In this document: piece by piece, positions 36,213 through 45,661 of the stretch
Position numbering within the stretch: position 1 is the first letter of the stretch
Layout: each line of letters opens with the position of its first letter
Origin: Bin55 sp965203735
GTDB lineage: Bacteria; Pseudomonadota; Gammaproteobacteria; Pseudomonadales; Azotimanducaceae
DNA: 64,000 nucleotides
Assembly (NCBI GenBank): GCA_965203735.1
Contig: OZ241909.1
Span: forward strand, 310,001 to 374,000
Direction of reading: 5' to 3'
Program-made: the position numbers and the translations under genes
The notes under the pieces: generated by a model
What the model saw: only the letters and a program-made list of their open reading frames with translations
Told to the model about the DNA's origin: nothing
Databases searched by the model: none

Positions 36213-37334
36213 TCAGCCACTTTCTATTTGAAAACCCAAGTCCTCGATTTTGATTTCTCCTGCATCGGTACCAACCACTAGTCGCTTTCCGTCTGAAGTA
36301 ACTGCGAAGTCGCCAATGTCGTCTTCGTAGACATACTCCTTCACTTGTTCACCTGAGTCCACACGGAACGCATACAACGACTCAGCGTGTAGCGCCGATT
36401 GCACAAACACGACTGAGCCATTTGGCGTAAGCAAAAGCTTTTCAAATACGGTAAGGGCATCTACTGTTGCGAGTATTTCTTCGACTTCCTTCGTGGGTGT
36501 TTCTAGGGTATTGGACTCACCGGTTGGTAAGTGAGTGACTTTTATGGTCCCATCGCAAAACTTCAACGCAATTGTCGTGCCGTCCGCCGAGATTGCTACC
36601 GCTCGGATTCCTAATGTGTCACTCTCTACCCACTCCCTGACTAACTCTCCCGATGGCATTCTTATCAGTGCAACTTTTCCAATGTGATCAGGCGGCTCTT
36701 CGCTCTCGTCATTGGGAGCTTTGTGTTGGGCCATTCCCAGAAAAACCAAGGAATCGTCGCCAGATAGCGCGAAGCTGATTGGGTGTGTGTTGGGATAGGT
36801 CCACTGCTTAATCGATTCGCCGGAGTCCCCATCAATCAAGTCTAGTTGCACATCACTCGAGCCCGATTGCTCAGAACTACGAAGAAGGAAGCTGCCGTCA
36901 CTTGAAAAGGCAAGCGCAGTTGTAGTTTGCAATCCCGGTAGCGGGATTTCTCTCGTAAGTTCGCATGCGCTTACGTCATAGAATGCGATCGTCCGGTCTA
37001 CATCACCCAGGGCAAATGGGTTATCTGCTATGTCAGGCTGATCAACCGCCAATATCAATCCATGAAAAGTAAAGTGGGCCCTTTCTGACATAAGAGGAAC
37101 TCGCAACTGGCACAAGACTTCGCCCTCAATGTCTAGGCTCTTCACTTTGACTTGATTTGGAAACTGTAGAAAGGCTACCTCGTCGCCGCTGGGAGATATC
37201 GAAATATTCGCTATTTGCTTCGACAGCATAAACTCAACAACGAAGCATCCACTTACTGGAATCAAGAGGATTGCAGCGATTGACAATCGCAATATGGCGC
37301 GTCGGCTTAAGCCAATCTGTCTGGTGTGGTTCAT
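36213..37334 (-). CDS. Beta-propeller (WD40-like) lipoprotein, paralog
   Basis: 373 residues with a lipoprotein signal (LRLSIAAILLIPVSGC, lipid Cys30). Mature part again made of propeller blades (NISISPSGDEVAFLQF, AVAISADGTTIALKFCDGTIKVTHLPTGE, LLTPNGSVVFVQSA, DFAVTSDGKRLVVGTDAGEIKIEDL). The last two blades are close to those of the 34386-35465 protein, so the two arose by duplication, with a DUF1428 gene between them. Likely an envelope scaffold; partner unknown. Confidence 0.75.
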   Translation of the reverse strand: MNHTRQIGLSRRAILRLSIAAILLIPVSGCFVVEFMLSKQIANISISPSGDEVAFLQFPNQVKVKSLDIEGEVLCQLRVPLMSERAHFTFHGLILAVDQPDIADNPFALGDVDRTIAFYDVSACELTREIPLPGLQTTTALAFSSDGSFLLRSSEQSGSSDVQLDLIDGDSGESIKQWTYPNTHPISFALSGDDSLVFLGMAQHKAPNDESEEPPDHIGKVALIRMPSGELVREWVESDTLGIRAVAISADGTTIALKFCDGTIKVTHLPTGESNTLETPTKEVEEILATVDALTVFEKLLLTPNGSVVFVQSALHAESLYAFRVDSGEQVKEYVYEDDIGDFAVTSDGKRLVVGTDAGEIKIEDLGFQIESG

Positions 37335-37485
37335 TCGTGTCTAAGAAGACTCCTTGCTACCAAGGCTCGACATTCCGACCTTAACAAATTCGTTGGGTAG
37401 AGCGTCGATGCAGTCTATGGTTGAGAGACCGAATCCAAACTCTAGAGTCTTTTGTAACTTGTAAGAATTTAGAAATAGCGCAGGA

Positions 37486-37713
37486 TCAGTTCCTAAACTT
37501 GACAACTGCCCGCCAAGCGACAATAGCAACCCAACCTGGGAATCCAACAAGAACCATTAACAAAGCAAAGGTTCTCAAAGGCACTTGACTGGGATCAAAA
37601 TCAAACATCCAAGCGACAACAACTAACGGTACAAGTAAGAAAGAAATTAAAGCGAGCAAAGACTTGACCGCGAAGACCCTCTGATCCTCAGGAAGATCGG
37701 CCAACCTACTCAT
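37486..37713 (-). CDS. Small two-helix membrane protein
   Basis: 75 residues with two membrane helices (SLLALISFLLVPLVVVAWMF and FALLMVLVGFPGWVAIVAWRAVV) and a short basic end. GGGAGG lies 10 bases before the ATG. No family recognised. Between the propeller lipoprotein and atpC, same strand. About 150 bases downstream (37335-37485) hold nothing visible. Confidence 0.55.
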   Translation of the reverse strand: MSRLADLPEDQRVFAVKSLLALISFLLVPLVVVAWMFDFDPSQVPLRTFALLMVLVGFPGWVAIVAWRAVVKFRN

Positions 37714-37816
37714 CGCTGTGAAGCCTCCCAGAGTAACTGCAAATCAGAAAAATAGTACATCGATATCTTCGTCATTGCACAGGCGTTAAGGGTTACCAGA
37801 AGCCTGTCTCGGGTAC

Positions 37817-38239
37817 CTAGCGACGGCGTTTGCGCAACTCATCCAGCGTTCTTTGGCGTGCCGTTGCGTCTGCAAGCATTGCCGTGGCCATTGAGTAATC
37901 CAAGTCTCCGGCTTGCTCTTCCATTGCCCGTTTTGCCTCCGCTTCCGCTTCCGCGGCTGCTGCTTCGTCGATATCGTCGGCTCGCAGAGCGGTATCGGCA
38001 AGAATAGTCACATGACCGGGCTGTACTTCGATGAATCCGCCAGATGCGAAGTAGACCTCTTCCGACTCGTCCTCGAGTCTCAGTGTTACGGGACCTGGTT
38101 TCAATCCCGTAAGCAACGGGGCATGTCCAGGCAGGATTCCGAGCTGACCCAAAGAGCCAACTGCGACAACCATCGTTACTTGCCCCGAAAATATCTTCTC
38201 TTCGGCACTTACGATGTCGCACCTGGTAAGCGAAGCCAT
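37817..38239 (-). CDS. atpC: ATP synthase F1 epsilon subunit
   Basis: 140 residues. The N-terminal beta-sandwich (CDIVSAEEKIFSGQVTMVVAVGSLGQLGILPGHAPLLTGLKPG) and the two C-terminal helices rich in Ala/Glu are typical. Epsilon couples the rotor to the catalytic head and can inhibit hydrolysis. Last gene of the atp operon, 2 bases after atpD. Confidence 0.97.
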   Translation of the reverse strand: MASLTRCDIVSAEEKIFSGQVTMVVAVGSLGQLGILPGHAPLLTGLKPGPVTLRLEDESEEVYFASGGFIEVQPGHVTILADTALRADDIDEAAAAEAEAEAKRAMEEQAGDLDYSMATAMLADATARQRTLDELRKRRR

Positions 38240-38241
38240 GT

Positions 38242-39630
38242 CTATGCTTCCACTTGCATGGTCTCGGCTTTCTCCCGTGCAGAGTCAATATCGCCGACCA
38301 TGCTGAACGCTTGTTCCGGCAAGTCGTCTACGTCTCCATCAAGAATTGCCTTGACGCTGCGAACGGTGTCTTCACGAGTGACGTACTGACCTTCCCGTCC
38401 CGTGAACTGCTCTGCGACGAACATCGGTTGAGAGAAGAATTGCTGCAACTTACGTGCGCGATAAACGAGCGCTTTGTCTTCCTCGGTCAGTTCGTCCATT
38501 CCAAGTATCGCAATGATGTCCTTCAGTTCCTGATACCTTTGCAACACCTCTTGAGCATTTCGAGCGACTGTGTAGTGTTCCTGTCCGACGATGTTGGCGT
38601 CCAATTGTCGAGACGTCGAATCCAAAGGATCAACAGCGGGATAGATTCCCAAGTCAGTAATCGCCCTGTTCAATGTCACCGTTGAATCAAGGTGGGCAAA
38701 TGTCGTTGCAGGGGAAGGGTCTGTGAGATCGTCCGCAGGTACGTAAATGGCTTGTACCGAAGTGATGGATCCCGTCTTCGTGGTTGTAATCCTCTCTTGC
38801 AGAATCCCCATATCTTCAGCAAGATTCGGCTGATATCCAACTGCTGATGGCATTCGGCCAAGTAGGGCGGAGACTTCGACTCCGGCCAGCGTGTAGCGAT
38901 AAATGTTGTCAATGAACAGCAGAACATCGCGTCCTTCGTCGCGGAACTGTTCCGCAAGCGTGACTCCCGACAGTGCCACGCGTAAGCGATTGCCGGGCGG
39001 TTCATTCATCTGACCGAATACGAGAGAAATCTTGTCCAATACGCCCGCTTCCAACATTTCGTAGTAGAAACTGTTGCCTTCTCGTGTGCGCTCGCCCACT
39101 CCCGCAAATACCGACAATCCTGAGTGCTCTACTGCAATGTTCCGAATAAGCTCAAGCATGGTTACAGTCTTGCCAACACCCGCGCCGCCGAAGAGACCGA
39201 CCTTGCCTCCGCGTGCGAAGGGGCACATCAGATCAATGACCTTTACACCTGTCTCGAGTAGCTCGTTGCCTCCCTTCTGATCTTCGTACGTTGGTGCCGG
39301 ACGGTGAATGGGTTGCTTGATTCGCGCATTGATCTCGCCTTTCTCGTCAATGGCAGTTCCTAGCACATCCATGATGCGACCAAGTGTTTCCTCTCCAACG
39401 GGAATGGCAATTGGTTGACCAGTGTTCACTACTTCCAAGCCTCGGGAGAGTCCTTCAGATGAACCGAGAGCAATTGTCCGTACAACGCCGTCGCCAAGCT
39501 GTTGCTGGACTTCCAAGGTCAGTCCCGTCTCAATAACCTTGAGTGCGTCAAAGACTTGTGGTACCTCCTCGCGGTCAAATTCGACGTCGATAACTGCGCC
39601 GATGACCTGTACGATTTTTCCGTTGCTCAT
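38242..39630 (-). CDS. atpD: ATP synthase F1 beta subunit
   Basis: 462 residues. Carries the catalytic nucleotide sites: Walker A GGAGVGKTVTMLELI, the GERTREGNSFYYEM stretch with the catalytic Glu, LLFIDNIYRYTLAG, and the PSAVGYQPNLAEDMG and DLTDPSPATTFAHLDSTVTLNR signatures. Forty-one bases separate it from atpG and 2 from atpC. Confidence 0.98.
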   Translation of the reverse strand: MSNGKIVQVIGAVIDVEFDREEVPQVFDALKVIETGLTLEVQQQLGDGVVRTIALGSSEGLSRGLEVVNTGQPIAIPVGEETLGRIMDVLGTAIDEKGEINARIKQPIHRPAPTYEDQKGGNELLETGVKVIDLMCPFARGGKVGLFGGAGVGKTVTMLELIRNIAVEHSGLSVFAGVGERTREGNSFYYEMLEAGVLDKISLVFGQMNEPPGNRLRVALSGVTLAEQFRDEGRDVLLFIDNIYRYTLAGVEVSALLGRMPSAVGYQPNLAEDMGILQERITTTKTGSITSVQAIYVPADDLTDPSPATTFAHLDSTVTLNRAITDLGIYPAVDPLDSTSRQLDANIVGQEHYTVARNAQEVLQRYQELKDIIAILGMDELTEEDKALVYRARKLQQFFSQPMFVAEQFTGREGQYVTREDTVRSVKAILDGDVDDLPEQAFSMVGDIDSAREKAETMQVEA

Positions 39631-39671
39631 CTCTCTCCTTGAAAGTTGTGTAGATGCTTGGTGCTATCTGC

Positions 39672-40532
39672 CTAAAGTGCTGCTGCCCCACCGACGATCT
39701 CAGCGATTTCCTGAGTAATCGCCGCCTGTCTTGCGTTGTTGTAGAGCAGAGCAAGCTCTTCGATCATGTTTTCCGCATTGTCGGTTGCATTCTTCATTGC
39801 AATCATTCTTGCGGCTTGCTCACATGCAGTGTTTTCCACTACAGCTTGGTAGACCTGCGATTCAATGTGACGTTGAACCAACCCGTCGATTAGGTCCCGC
39901 GCCTCTGGTTCGTAGATGTAGTCCCATTGATGGGTTGTATCAGGGTCTTCCGAGTGCACCAGCGGAAGTAGTTGTCGTATTTGTGGCTTCTGCTGCATAC
40001 TCGATATGAATTCATTCGATACAACATCCAGTCGGTCGATTGTTCCGTCGGAAAAGCTGTCCAGCATGATCTTCAAGCTTCCGACCAACGATTCGACTTC
40101 AGGTGTTTCACCCACGCCATTGATAGCAGCCACGACGTTTCCGCCGACTGAACGGAAAAACGACGCAGCTTTGTTGCCGATGAGCGCAAGATCCGCTTTT
40201 ATCCCTTGGTCTTCCCAGGACTTCAGTGTGCGCAATAACTCGCGGAACATGTTGGTATTCAGGCCACCGCACTGTCCTTTGTCGGTGGAGACAACAATAA
40301 ATCCAATCCGCTTCACTTCGCGTTCGGTCATGAATTGGTGTTGATACTCGGGGCTTGAGTTGGCCAAGTGACCAATCACTGCACGAATTGCATTGGAGTA
40401 GGGGCGAGCTTCATGCATGCGATCCTGTGTACGGCGCATCTTGCTCGCCGCAACCATCTGCATCGCACTGGTAACTTTCTTGGTGTTTTCTACGCTACCA
40501 ATTTTCTTCTTGATCTCGCGACCAACAGTCAT
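39672..40532 (-). CDS. atpG: ATP synthase F1 gamma subunit
   Basis: 286 residues. The start REIKKKIGSVENTKKVTSAMQMVAASKMR and the end NDATDNAENMIEELALLYNNARQAAITQEIAEIVGGAAAL-like pattern (ATDNAENMIEELALLYN) are family hallmarks. Gamma is the rotating shaft. Its ATG abuts the atpA stop with no gap. Confidence 0.98.
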   Translation of the reverse strand: MTVGREIKKKIGSVENTKKVTSAMQMVAASKMRRTQDRMHEARPYSNAIRAVIGHLANSSPEYQHQFMTEREVKRIGFIVVSTDKGQCGGLNTNMFRELLRTLKSWEDQGIKADLALIGNKAASFFRSVGGNVVAAINGVGETPEVESLVGSLKIMLDSFSDGTIDRLDVVSNEFISSMQQKPQIRQLLPLVHSEDPDTTHQWDYIYEPEARDLIDGLVQRHIESQVYQAVVENTACEQAARMIAMKNATDNAENMIEELALLYNNARQAAITQEIAEIVGGAAAL

Positions 40533-42086
40533 CTACGCTTCCCCGTAGTCGTGCGTCGCTACAAAGGCGTCAAGAGCCTTCTTCATGTAGTCCACGATTT
40601 CGTCGTCGTATGCGCCCGTCTTCGTAATTTCCGCCATCCACTCGCCATGTTCCGAGTTCATGAAGCTGAGTAAGTCTTGTTCGAAATCACCTACTTTGTC
40701 CAGCGGAACCGATCTCAAGTAGCCCTCGTTGGCAGCGAACAACGACACTCCCATTTCCGCAACCGTCATGGGCGCGAATTGAGGTTGCTTCATCAATTCC
40801 TCCACTCGTTGTCCATGTTCGAGCTGCTGTCGCGTAGCTTCGTCAAGATCTGACGCGAATTGCGAAAACGCCGCTAGTTCGCGGTACTGCGCCAACGCGA
40901 GTTTGACTCCGCCAGCCAGCTTGCGCATAAAGTCAACTTGAGCGTCGCCACCGACTCGAGATACGGAGATTCCGGGGCTCATTGCGGGTCGAATACCAGC
41001 ATTGAATCGATCCGTCTCGAGGAATATCTGACCGTCTGTAATGGAAATAACGTTGGTTGGAACGAATGCTGACACATCGCCGGCCTGCGTTTCGATGATC
41101 GGCAAGGCAGTCAAAGAACCTGTCTTACCTTGAACTTCTCCGTTGGTGGCCTTCTCGACATACTCTGCATTTACTCTCGCGGCGCGTTCAAGCAATCGAG
41201 AATGCAAATAGAAAATATCGCCTGGATACGCTTCGCGACCCGGAGGTCGTCTCAAGAGAAGCGAAATCTGGCGATATGCCCATGCCTGCTTGGTCAAATC
41301 GTCGTAAATGATCAAGGCATCCTCGCCTCGATCACGGAAGTACTCTCCCATGCTGCATCCGGAGTACGCTGCAATGTACTGTAAGGGTGCAGGTTCCGAA
41401 GCCGACGCTGCAACAACAATCGTATGATCCATCGCGCCGTTTTCTTCGAACGTGCGCACGATATTCGCAATCGTTGACATTTTCTGGCCGATTGCAACAT
41501 AGACGCACTTGATACCCGAGTCTTTCTGGTTGATCACCGCATCCACAGCAATTGCCGTTTTGCCAATCTGTCGGTCACCAATGATCAGTTCTCGTTGTCC
41601 ACGACCAATCGGGATCATCGCATCAATGCACTTAATGCCTATCTGGACGGGTTCGCTAACGTTCTGACGCGCAATGACCCCGGGTGCAACCTTCTCGATG
41701 GGCGAGCTTGTCTGAGTCTGAATGGGACCTTTTCCATCTATGGGGTTACCCAGAGCATCGACGACCCGTCCAAGCAACTCCGATCCCGTTGGCACCTCGG
41801 CTATGCGTGTGGTACAACGTGCGGTCATTCCCTCTTTGAGTTCCCGATATTCTCCGAGAACTACTGCACCGACTGAGTCTCGCTCAAGGTTCATCGCCAT
41901 TCCGAAGACTCCCCCTGGAAACTCAATCAGTTCCCCATACTGAGCTTCCGCCAGACCGTGAATTCGCACAATTCCGTCCGACACAGAAACGATGGTTCCT
42001 TCGTTCTGTGGCTGGACTTCAACGTCTAGTTTGTTAATGCGATCCTTAATGAGATCGCTGATTTCCGATGGATTGAGTGCTTGCAT
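40533..42086 (-). CDS. atpA: ATP synthase F1 alpha subunit
   Basis: 517 residues, full length. Walker A is GDRQIGKTAIAVDAVI; other family parts are VGRVVDALGNPIDGKG, IYDDLTKQAWAYRQISLLLRRPPGREAYPGD and RPAMSPGISVSRVGG (arginine finger region). Alpha subunits alternate with beta in the head and hold non-catalytic nucleotide. 12 bases after atpH. Confidence 0.98.
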   Translation of the reverse strand: MQALNPSEISDLIKDRINKLDVEVQPQNEGTIVSVSDGIVRIHGLAEAQYGELIEFPGGVFGMAMNLERDSVGAVVLGEYRELKEGMTARCTTRIAEVPTGSELLGRVVDALGNPIDGKGPIQTQTSSPIEKVAPGVIARQNVSEPVQIGIKCIDAMIPIGRGQRELIIGDRQIGKTAIAVDAVINQKDSGIKCVYVAIGQKMSTIANIVRTFEENGAMDHTIVVAASASEPAPLQYIAAYSGCSMGEYFRDRGEDALIIYDDLTKQAWAYRQISLLLRRPPGREAYPGDIFYLHSRLLERAARVNAEYVEKATNGEVQGKTGSLTALPIIETQAGDVSAFVPTNVISITDGQIFLETDRFNAGIRPAMSPGISVSRVGGDAQVDFMRKLAGGVKLALAQYRELAAFSQFASDLDEATRQQLEHGQRVEELMKQPQFAPMTVAEMGVSLFAANEGYLRSVPLDKVGDFEQDLLSFMNSEHGEWMAEITKTGAYDDEIVDYMKKALDAFVATHDYGEA

Positions 42087-42098
42087 GTTTCTGCCTAG

Positions 42099-42638
42099 TT
42101 ATGCGCGTTGCATTTGATTGCGCAATTTCTCCAACTTTCCGCGCACCGTGCCATCCAACACTGTGTCGCCGGCACGAATGAGTGCGCCGCCGAGAACCGT
42201 TGTATCCACTTCGGTGGCCAAGCTAATGTCTCGTTGGAAACGCCGTTGCAACGTGTCTGTAAATCGTTTCTTTTCTTCGTCTGTCAGATCGACAGCAGTA
42301 GTTACCTCGACCGTAAGGGTTCGTTGTTCCTCTTCTAGTTTTGCTTCAAAGCCTTCTTGAATTTCAGGAAGTAGTTCCAGTCTGCGGTTCTCCGCAAGAA
42401 CGTGCACGAAGCGGCGCATCGATTCCGATATCTGGCCGCCAAGGATGTCGGTCAATGTGATTGCCTTCTTGGCTGGCGAATGAATGGGCGAGGCAATGAG
42501 CGGCTGAACTTCAGGCTCTTGGAGCGTACGAACCAAGACAGCTAGCGACCGAGACCAAAGATCAAGACGATCTTCTGCTTTGGCAACCTCAAAGATCGCG
42601 TTTGCATAAGGTCGCGCTAGCGTAGCCAATTCCGCCAC
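42099..42638 (-). CDS. atpH: ATP synthase F1 delta subunit
   Basis: 179 residues. ARPYANAIFEVAKAEDRLDLW at the start and FTDTLQRRFQRDISLATEVDTTVLGGALIRAGDTVLDGTVRGKLEKL at the end are the family pattern (given in overlapping parts). It joins the stator stalk to the head. 3 bases after atpF. Confidence 0.97.
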   Translation of the reverse strand: MAELATLARPYANAIFEVAKAEDRLDLWSRSLAVLVRTLQEPEVQPLIASPIHSPAKKAITLTDILGGQISESMRRFVHVLAENRRLELLPEIQEGFEAKLEEEQRTLTVEVTTAVDLTDEEKKRFTDTLQRRFQRDISLATEVDTTVLGGALIRAGDTVLDGTVRGKLEKLRNQMQRA

Positions 42639-42641
42639 GTC

Positions 42642-43112
42642 TTAGAGTTCCTTCACTAATTGGTCGAGCAGTTCGGCATGCTTACCGCGATCGATGTCGG
42701 ACTCCAGGATTCGTTCTGCACCTGCCACTGCGAGGGTCGCTATGTCGTTGCGCAGGAGTTCTCGAGCACGATTGGACTCTTGGCTGACTTCAGCTCGTGC
42801 AGCTTCGAGAATTCTCTCGCCCTCCAAGCGAGCCTCAGCTTTTGCGTCTTCGATCATGCTTGCGCCTTGCTTGCGCGCCGCGTCGATAATCTTCTGACCT
42901 TCAGCACGGGCGTTGCGCAAGACGTTTTCAGCCTCTTCGTTCGACTCGGCGAGAGCGCGTTCCGCTTTCTCTGCATTTTCCAGGCCCTCGGCGATCCGCT
43001 GCTGGCGTTCGCGCATGGCATTGATAGCAGGAGGCCAAATGAACTTGACGCAGATTGCTACGAAAATGAGAAAGACAATGGATTGACCAATGAAGGTCGG
43101 TAAGTTGAACAT
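42642..43112 (-). CDS. atpF: ATP synthase F0 b subunit
   Basis: 156 residues: one membrane helix (IGQSIVFLIFVAICVKFIWPP) followed by a long, highly charged helix that dimerises as the stator stalk (from about residue 32 on). Normal E. coli-type length. 3 bases after atpE. Confidence 0.97.
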   Translation of the reverse strand: MFNLPTFIGQSIVFLIFVAICVKFIWPPAINAMRERQQRIAEGLENAEKAERALAESNEEAENVLRNARAEGQKIIDAARKQGASMIEDAKAEARLEGERILEAARAEVSQESNRARELLRNDIATLAVAGAERILESDIDRGKHAELLDQLVKEL

Positions 43113-43115
43113 GTG

Positions 43116-43346
43116 CTATAGCGCAAACATGATGTAGAAGCTGATGCCGACCGCGATCATCGGAACGGCGTCGACCAAGCCAAGCACGATGAACAACTGG
43201 GTACGAAGCAATGGCAGCATTTCGGGCTGTCGCGCAACTCCCTCGAGAAACTTACCTCCCAAGTTGCCGACTCCGATTGCCGCACCGACGGCTCCGAGGC
43301 CCATCATCAATGCCGCTGCGACATACAACAATTCACCTGATTCCAT
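43116..43346 (-). CDS. atpE: ATP synthase F0 c subunit
   Basis: 76 residues, two helices with the polar loop ARQPE. The first helix has GLGAVGAAIGVGNLGGKFLEG; the second carries the ion-binding Asp in LFIVLGLVDAVPMIAVG. The residues around that Asp are those of proton-type c rings, not the Na+ pattern (which has Gln and Glu/Ser ligands). Ring-forming subunit of the rotor. Confidence 0.97.
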   Translation of the reverse strand: MESGELLYVAAALMMGLGAVGAAIGVGNLGGKFLEGVARQPEMLPLLRTQLFIVLGLVDAVPMIAVGISFYIMFAL

Positions 43347-43366
43347 GAATACTCCTGTAGTAAATG

Positions 43367-44221
43367 TCAGTGCTCATCTTCCACTTCGTGTGCCTGTGCA
43401 AGATAGACAACACTCAGTACGGCAAAGATGAACGCCTGCAAGGTGATGATTAGAACGTGAAACAAAGCCCAGGCTAGCTGCAATACACCGCCAAACCCGA
43501 ACATCAAAACTCCCCCTGTGTACATCAACGCGATCAATATGAAAATCATCTCCCCGGCGTAGAGGTTGCCGAAGAGACGAAGACCTAACGAGATCGGTTT
43601 TGCAATGAGGGTGACTCCTTCAAGAACAAGGTTGAAGGGAGCCAAAATCTTTGGAAAAGGGTGAAACGCCAGCTCACCAATAAAGCCCCCAACCCCTTTC
43701 CGGCGGAAGCTGTAGTACAAGACCATCAGAAACACCGTGGCAGCCATGCCCATGGTGACATTCACATCGGTTGTGGGAACAATTCTCTGAAATTCAACTC
43801 CAGCGCTATACATGGCCAAGGGAACCCAATCGACGGGAACCAGATCCATCAAGTTCATGAGAAATACCCAGACAAAAATCGTCAGTGCCATCGGGGCGAC
43901 CATCTTGTTTGTGTAGGTAAATATTTCTCCGACGGTGGTGTCTATGAACTCAATGATGACTTCAATAAAGTTCTGCAGGCCCCCGGGAACTCCCGAGGTC
44001 GCTCGTCGCGCTACCAATCCAAACAAGAGAAGAAAAACCACTCCTAGTCCAATGGACCAAAGCATGGCGTCTACGTGAATGCTCAAAAGTCCCATTTGCG
44101 CCGCTTCTTCGGTGGAATGCGCAAAACCCCATGAACCATCAGGCAGTTTCCCCCACTTAAGGTTGGTCAAGTGGTGGGTCACATATTCCTGTGAACTGAA
44201 TTCTTTGCCGTCTGATGCCAT
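43367..44221 (-). CDS. atpB: ATP synthase F0 a subunit
   Basis: 284 residues with five to six membrane helices. The essential Arg is in the ISLGLRLFGNLYAGEMIFILIALM segment (helix 4 region) and the final helix region is HVLIITLQAFIFAVLSVVYLAQAHE. It contains the two half-channels for protons beside the c ring. 20 bases before atpE. Confidence 0.97.
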   Translation of the reverse strand: MASDGKEFSSQEYVTHHLTNLKWGKLPDGSWGFAHSTEEAAQMGLLSIHVDAMLWSIGLGVVFLLLFGLVARRATSGVPGGLQNFIEVIIEFIDTTVGEIFTYTNKMVAPMALTIFVWVFLMNLMDLVPVDWVPLAMYSAGVEFQRIVPTTDVNVTMGMAATVFLMVLYYSFRRKGVGGFIGELAFHPFPKILAPFNLVLEGVTLIAKPISLGLRLFGNLYAGEMIFILIALMYTGGVLMFGFGGVLQLAWALFHVLIITLQAFIFAVLSVVYLAQAHEVEDEH

Positions 44222-44260
44222 GGGTGTTAGTGAATCGTTGGCGGCAAACTCGGGTCCGTC

Positions 44261-44668
44261 TTAATCGGTTGACTCACCGGTCGACTCCTCGGTGAGACCG
44301 TTTCTAAACGTCGCTGCCACATAGACCAGATGTGATGCAATCATCGTTACAACACATGTCAATACGTTTAGGTTCCTAATCACAATGATTAATGCGATGC
44401 CCAGTCCGTAAAGTCCAAAGCGAATCATGTGCAACGCGAGGATACGGCGAGGATCGCTTATTTTCCGAACCGTCCACGCGAACCATGCGTTCGCCAAGAC
44501 CATGATTCCGCCGCTCACAAGGACGGCTTCGGCAATTGCTGGTGACTTCAAACTGATGGCCAAGCCAACTAGAAATACCGCAATTCCCTGAAACGCAACC
44601 GCTGCCAGGTGAGCGCGGTCTTTACCCTTCATGATCACCTTCACGGTTGGAGTACCAACTTCGACCAT
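44261..44668 (-). CDS. atpI: ATP synthase subunit I
   Basis: 135 residues with four membrane helices, including AHLAAVAFQGIAVFLVG and ALIIVIRNLNVLTCVVTMIASHLVYVAA in overlapping parts. AtpI helps the c ring assemble. Weakly conserved family, but position first in the atp operon and helix pattern agree. Confidence 0.88.
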   Translation of the reverse strand: MVEVGTPTVKVIMKGKDRAHLAAVAFQGIAVFLVGLAISLKSPAIAEAVLVSGGIMVLANAWFAWTVRKISDPRRILALHMIRFGLYGLGIALIIVIRNLNVLTCVVTMIASHLVYVAATFRNGLTEESTGESTD

Positions 44669-44729
44669 AAAGCGCGCAAACCAACAAGAAAAGTCTCTCG
44701 ACTAGGCGACAAACTCACTTTGCGGGCGC

Positions 44730-44735
44730 ATTATA
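44730..44735 (-). promoter_or_regulatory. Possible -10 element of the atp operon promoter
   Basis: On the minus strand TATAAT lies about 62 bases before the atpI start, in the 130-base gap after parB. No good -35 element is at the right distance, so this is a tentative promoter for the atp operon. Confidence 0.35.
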
Positions 44736-44797
44736 AGGAACAAACTCTAACGACTACGGGACACGCAAGAACATCGAAGATGCAACGGAGTCGGACT

Positions 44798-45661
44798 CTA
44801 GCGTCGGAGGTGGTCGAGTATTCCGTCCAATTCATCAAGCGTCGTGAATCGAATCACCACAGAACCTTTCTTGGTGCTTTTCCCGCTTAGCCGAATGGCT
44901 AGCGGTGCCCCAATTTTTTCCGACAATTCACGTTCAATTCTTATCGTGTCGGGAGAGACTTCACGTCGGGTAACCGTTCTCTTCTTAAGTCTTTGGATCA
45001 AGAGTTCCGTGTTTCGCACAGACATATGCCGTTGTATGACGGCATTGGCTACTCGTGCTTGATCTTCCGGTTCCAGCGCAATGATTGCTCGAGCGTGACC
45101 CATCTCGATCTCACCGTCACGCAGCGCTTTGAGCACCTCTGGTATCAATTCTCGCAGGCGCAATGCGTTGGTAATTGATGCTCGGGCCTTGCCCAACATT
45201 CGACCTATCTCATCGTGAGTTAGGCCGAATTCGTCATTCAATCGAGCGTAGGCGTCGGCTTGATCCACAACGTTCAGATCTTCCCGTTGTATATTCTCGA
45301 CAAGCGCGAAAACAACGGCTTCCTCATCTGTGACGTCACGCGCAACAACAGGAAGCGTTTCAAGCTGTGCCAGGCCCGCCGCTCGCCAACGCCGCTCGCC
45401 TGCTATTAGTTGATACTCATTGTCTTTTTCGGGGCGAACGATTAGCGGTTGCAAAATCCCCGTCTCACGAATCGATTGTGCAAGTTCTTCAATGTTTTCC
45501 TGGTTGATTCGCGATCGGGGCTGAATAGGACTAGGCCGAATCCTTTCGATTGGTACTTGAATGACTTTTGTTTTGTCATCTGATTGACTGGCATCATCTC
45601 CCGACACACCCTGCATCTTGAGCAGTTCGTCAAGACCTTTTCCAAGCGGGGCTCTAGCCAT
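44798..45661 (-). CDS. parB: Chromosome-partitioning protein ParB
   Basis: 287 residues. The ParB N-terminal CTPase/nuclease-like domain (IPIERIRPSPIQPRS, IRETGILQPLIVRP, LIAGERRWRAAGLA) is followed by a helix-turn-helix (LTHDEIGRMLGKARASITNALRLREL) and a C-terminal dimerisation segment. It binds parS sites near the origin and loads onto DNA as a clamp; a perfect parS lies at 58787-58804. Overlaps parA by 8 bases. Confidence 0.97.
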   Translation of the reverse strand: MARAPLGKGLDELLKMQGVSGDDASQSDDKTKVIQVPIERIRPSPIQPRSRINQENIEELAQSIRETGILQPLIVRPEKDNEYQLIAGERRWRAAGLAQLETLPVVARDVTDEEAVVFALVENIQREDLNVVDQADAYARLNDEFGLTHDEIGRMLGKARASITNALRLRELIPEVLKALRDGEIEMGHARAIIALEPEDQARVANAVIQRHMSVRNTELLIQRLKKRTVTRREVSPDTIRIERELSEKIGAPLAIRLSGKSTKKGSVVIRFTTLDELDGILDHLRR

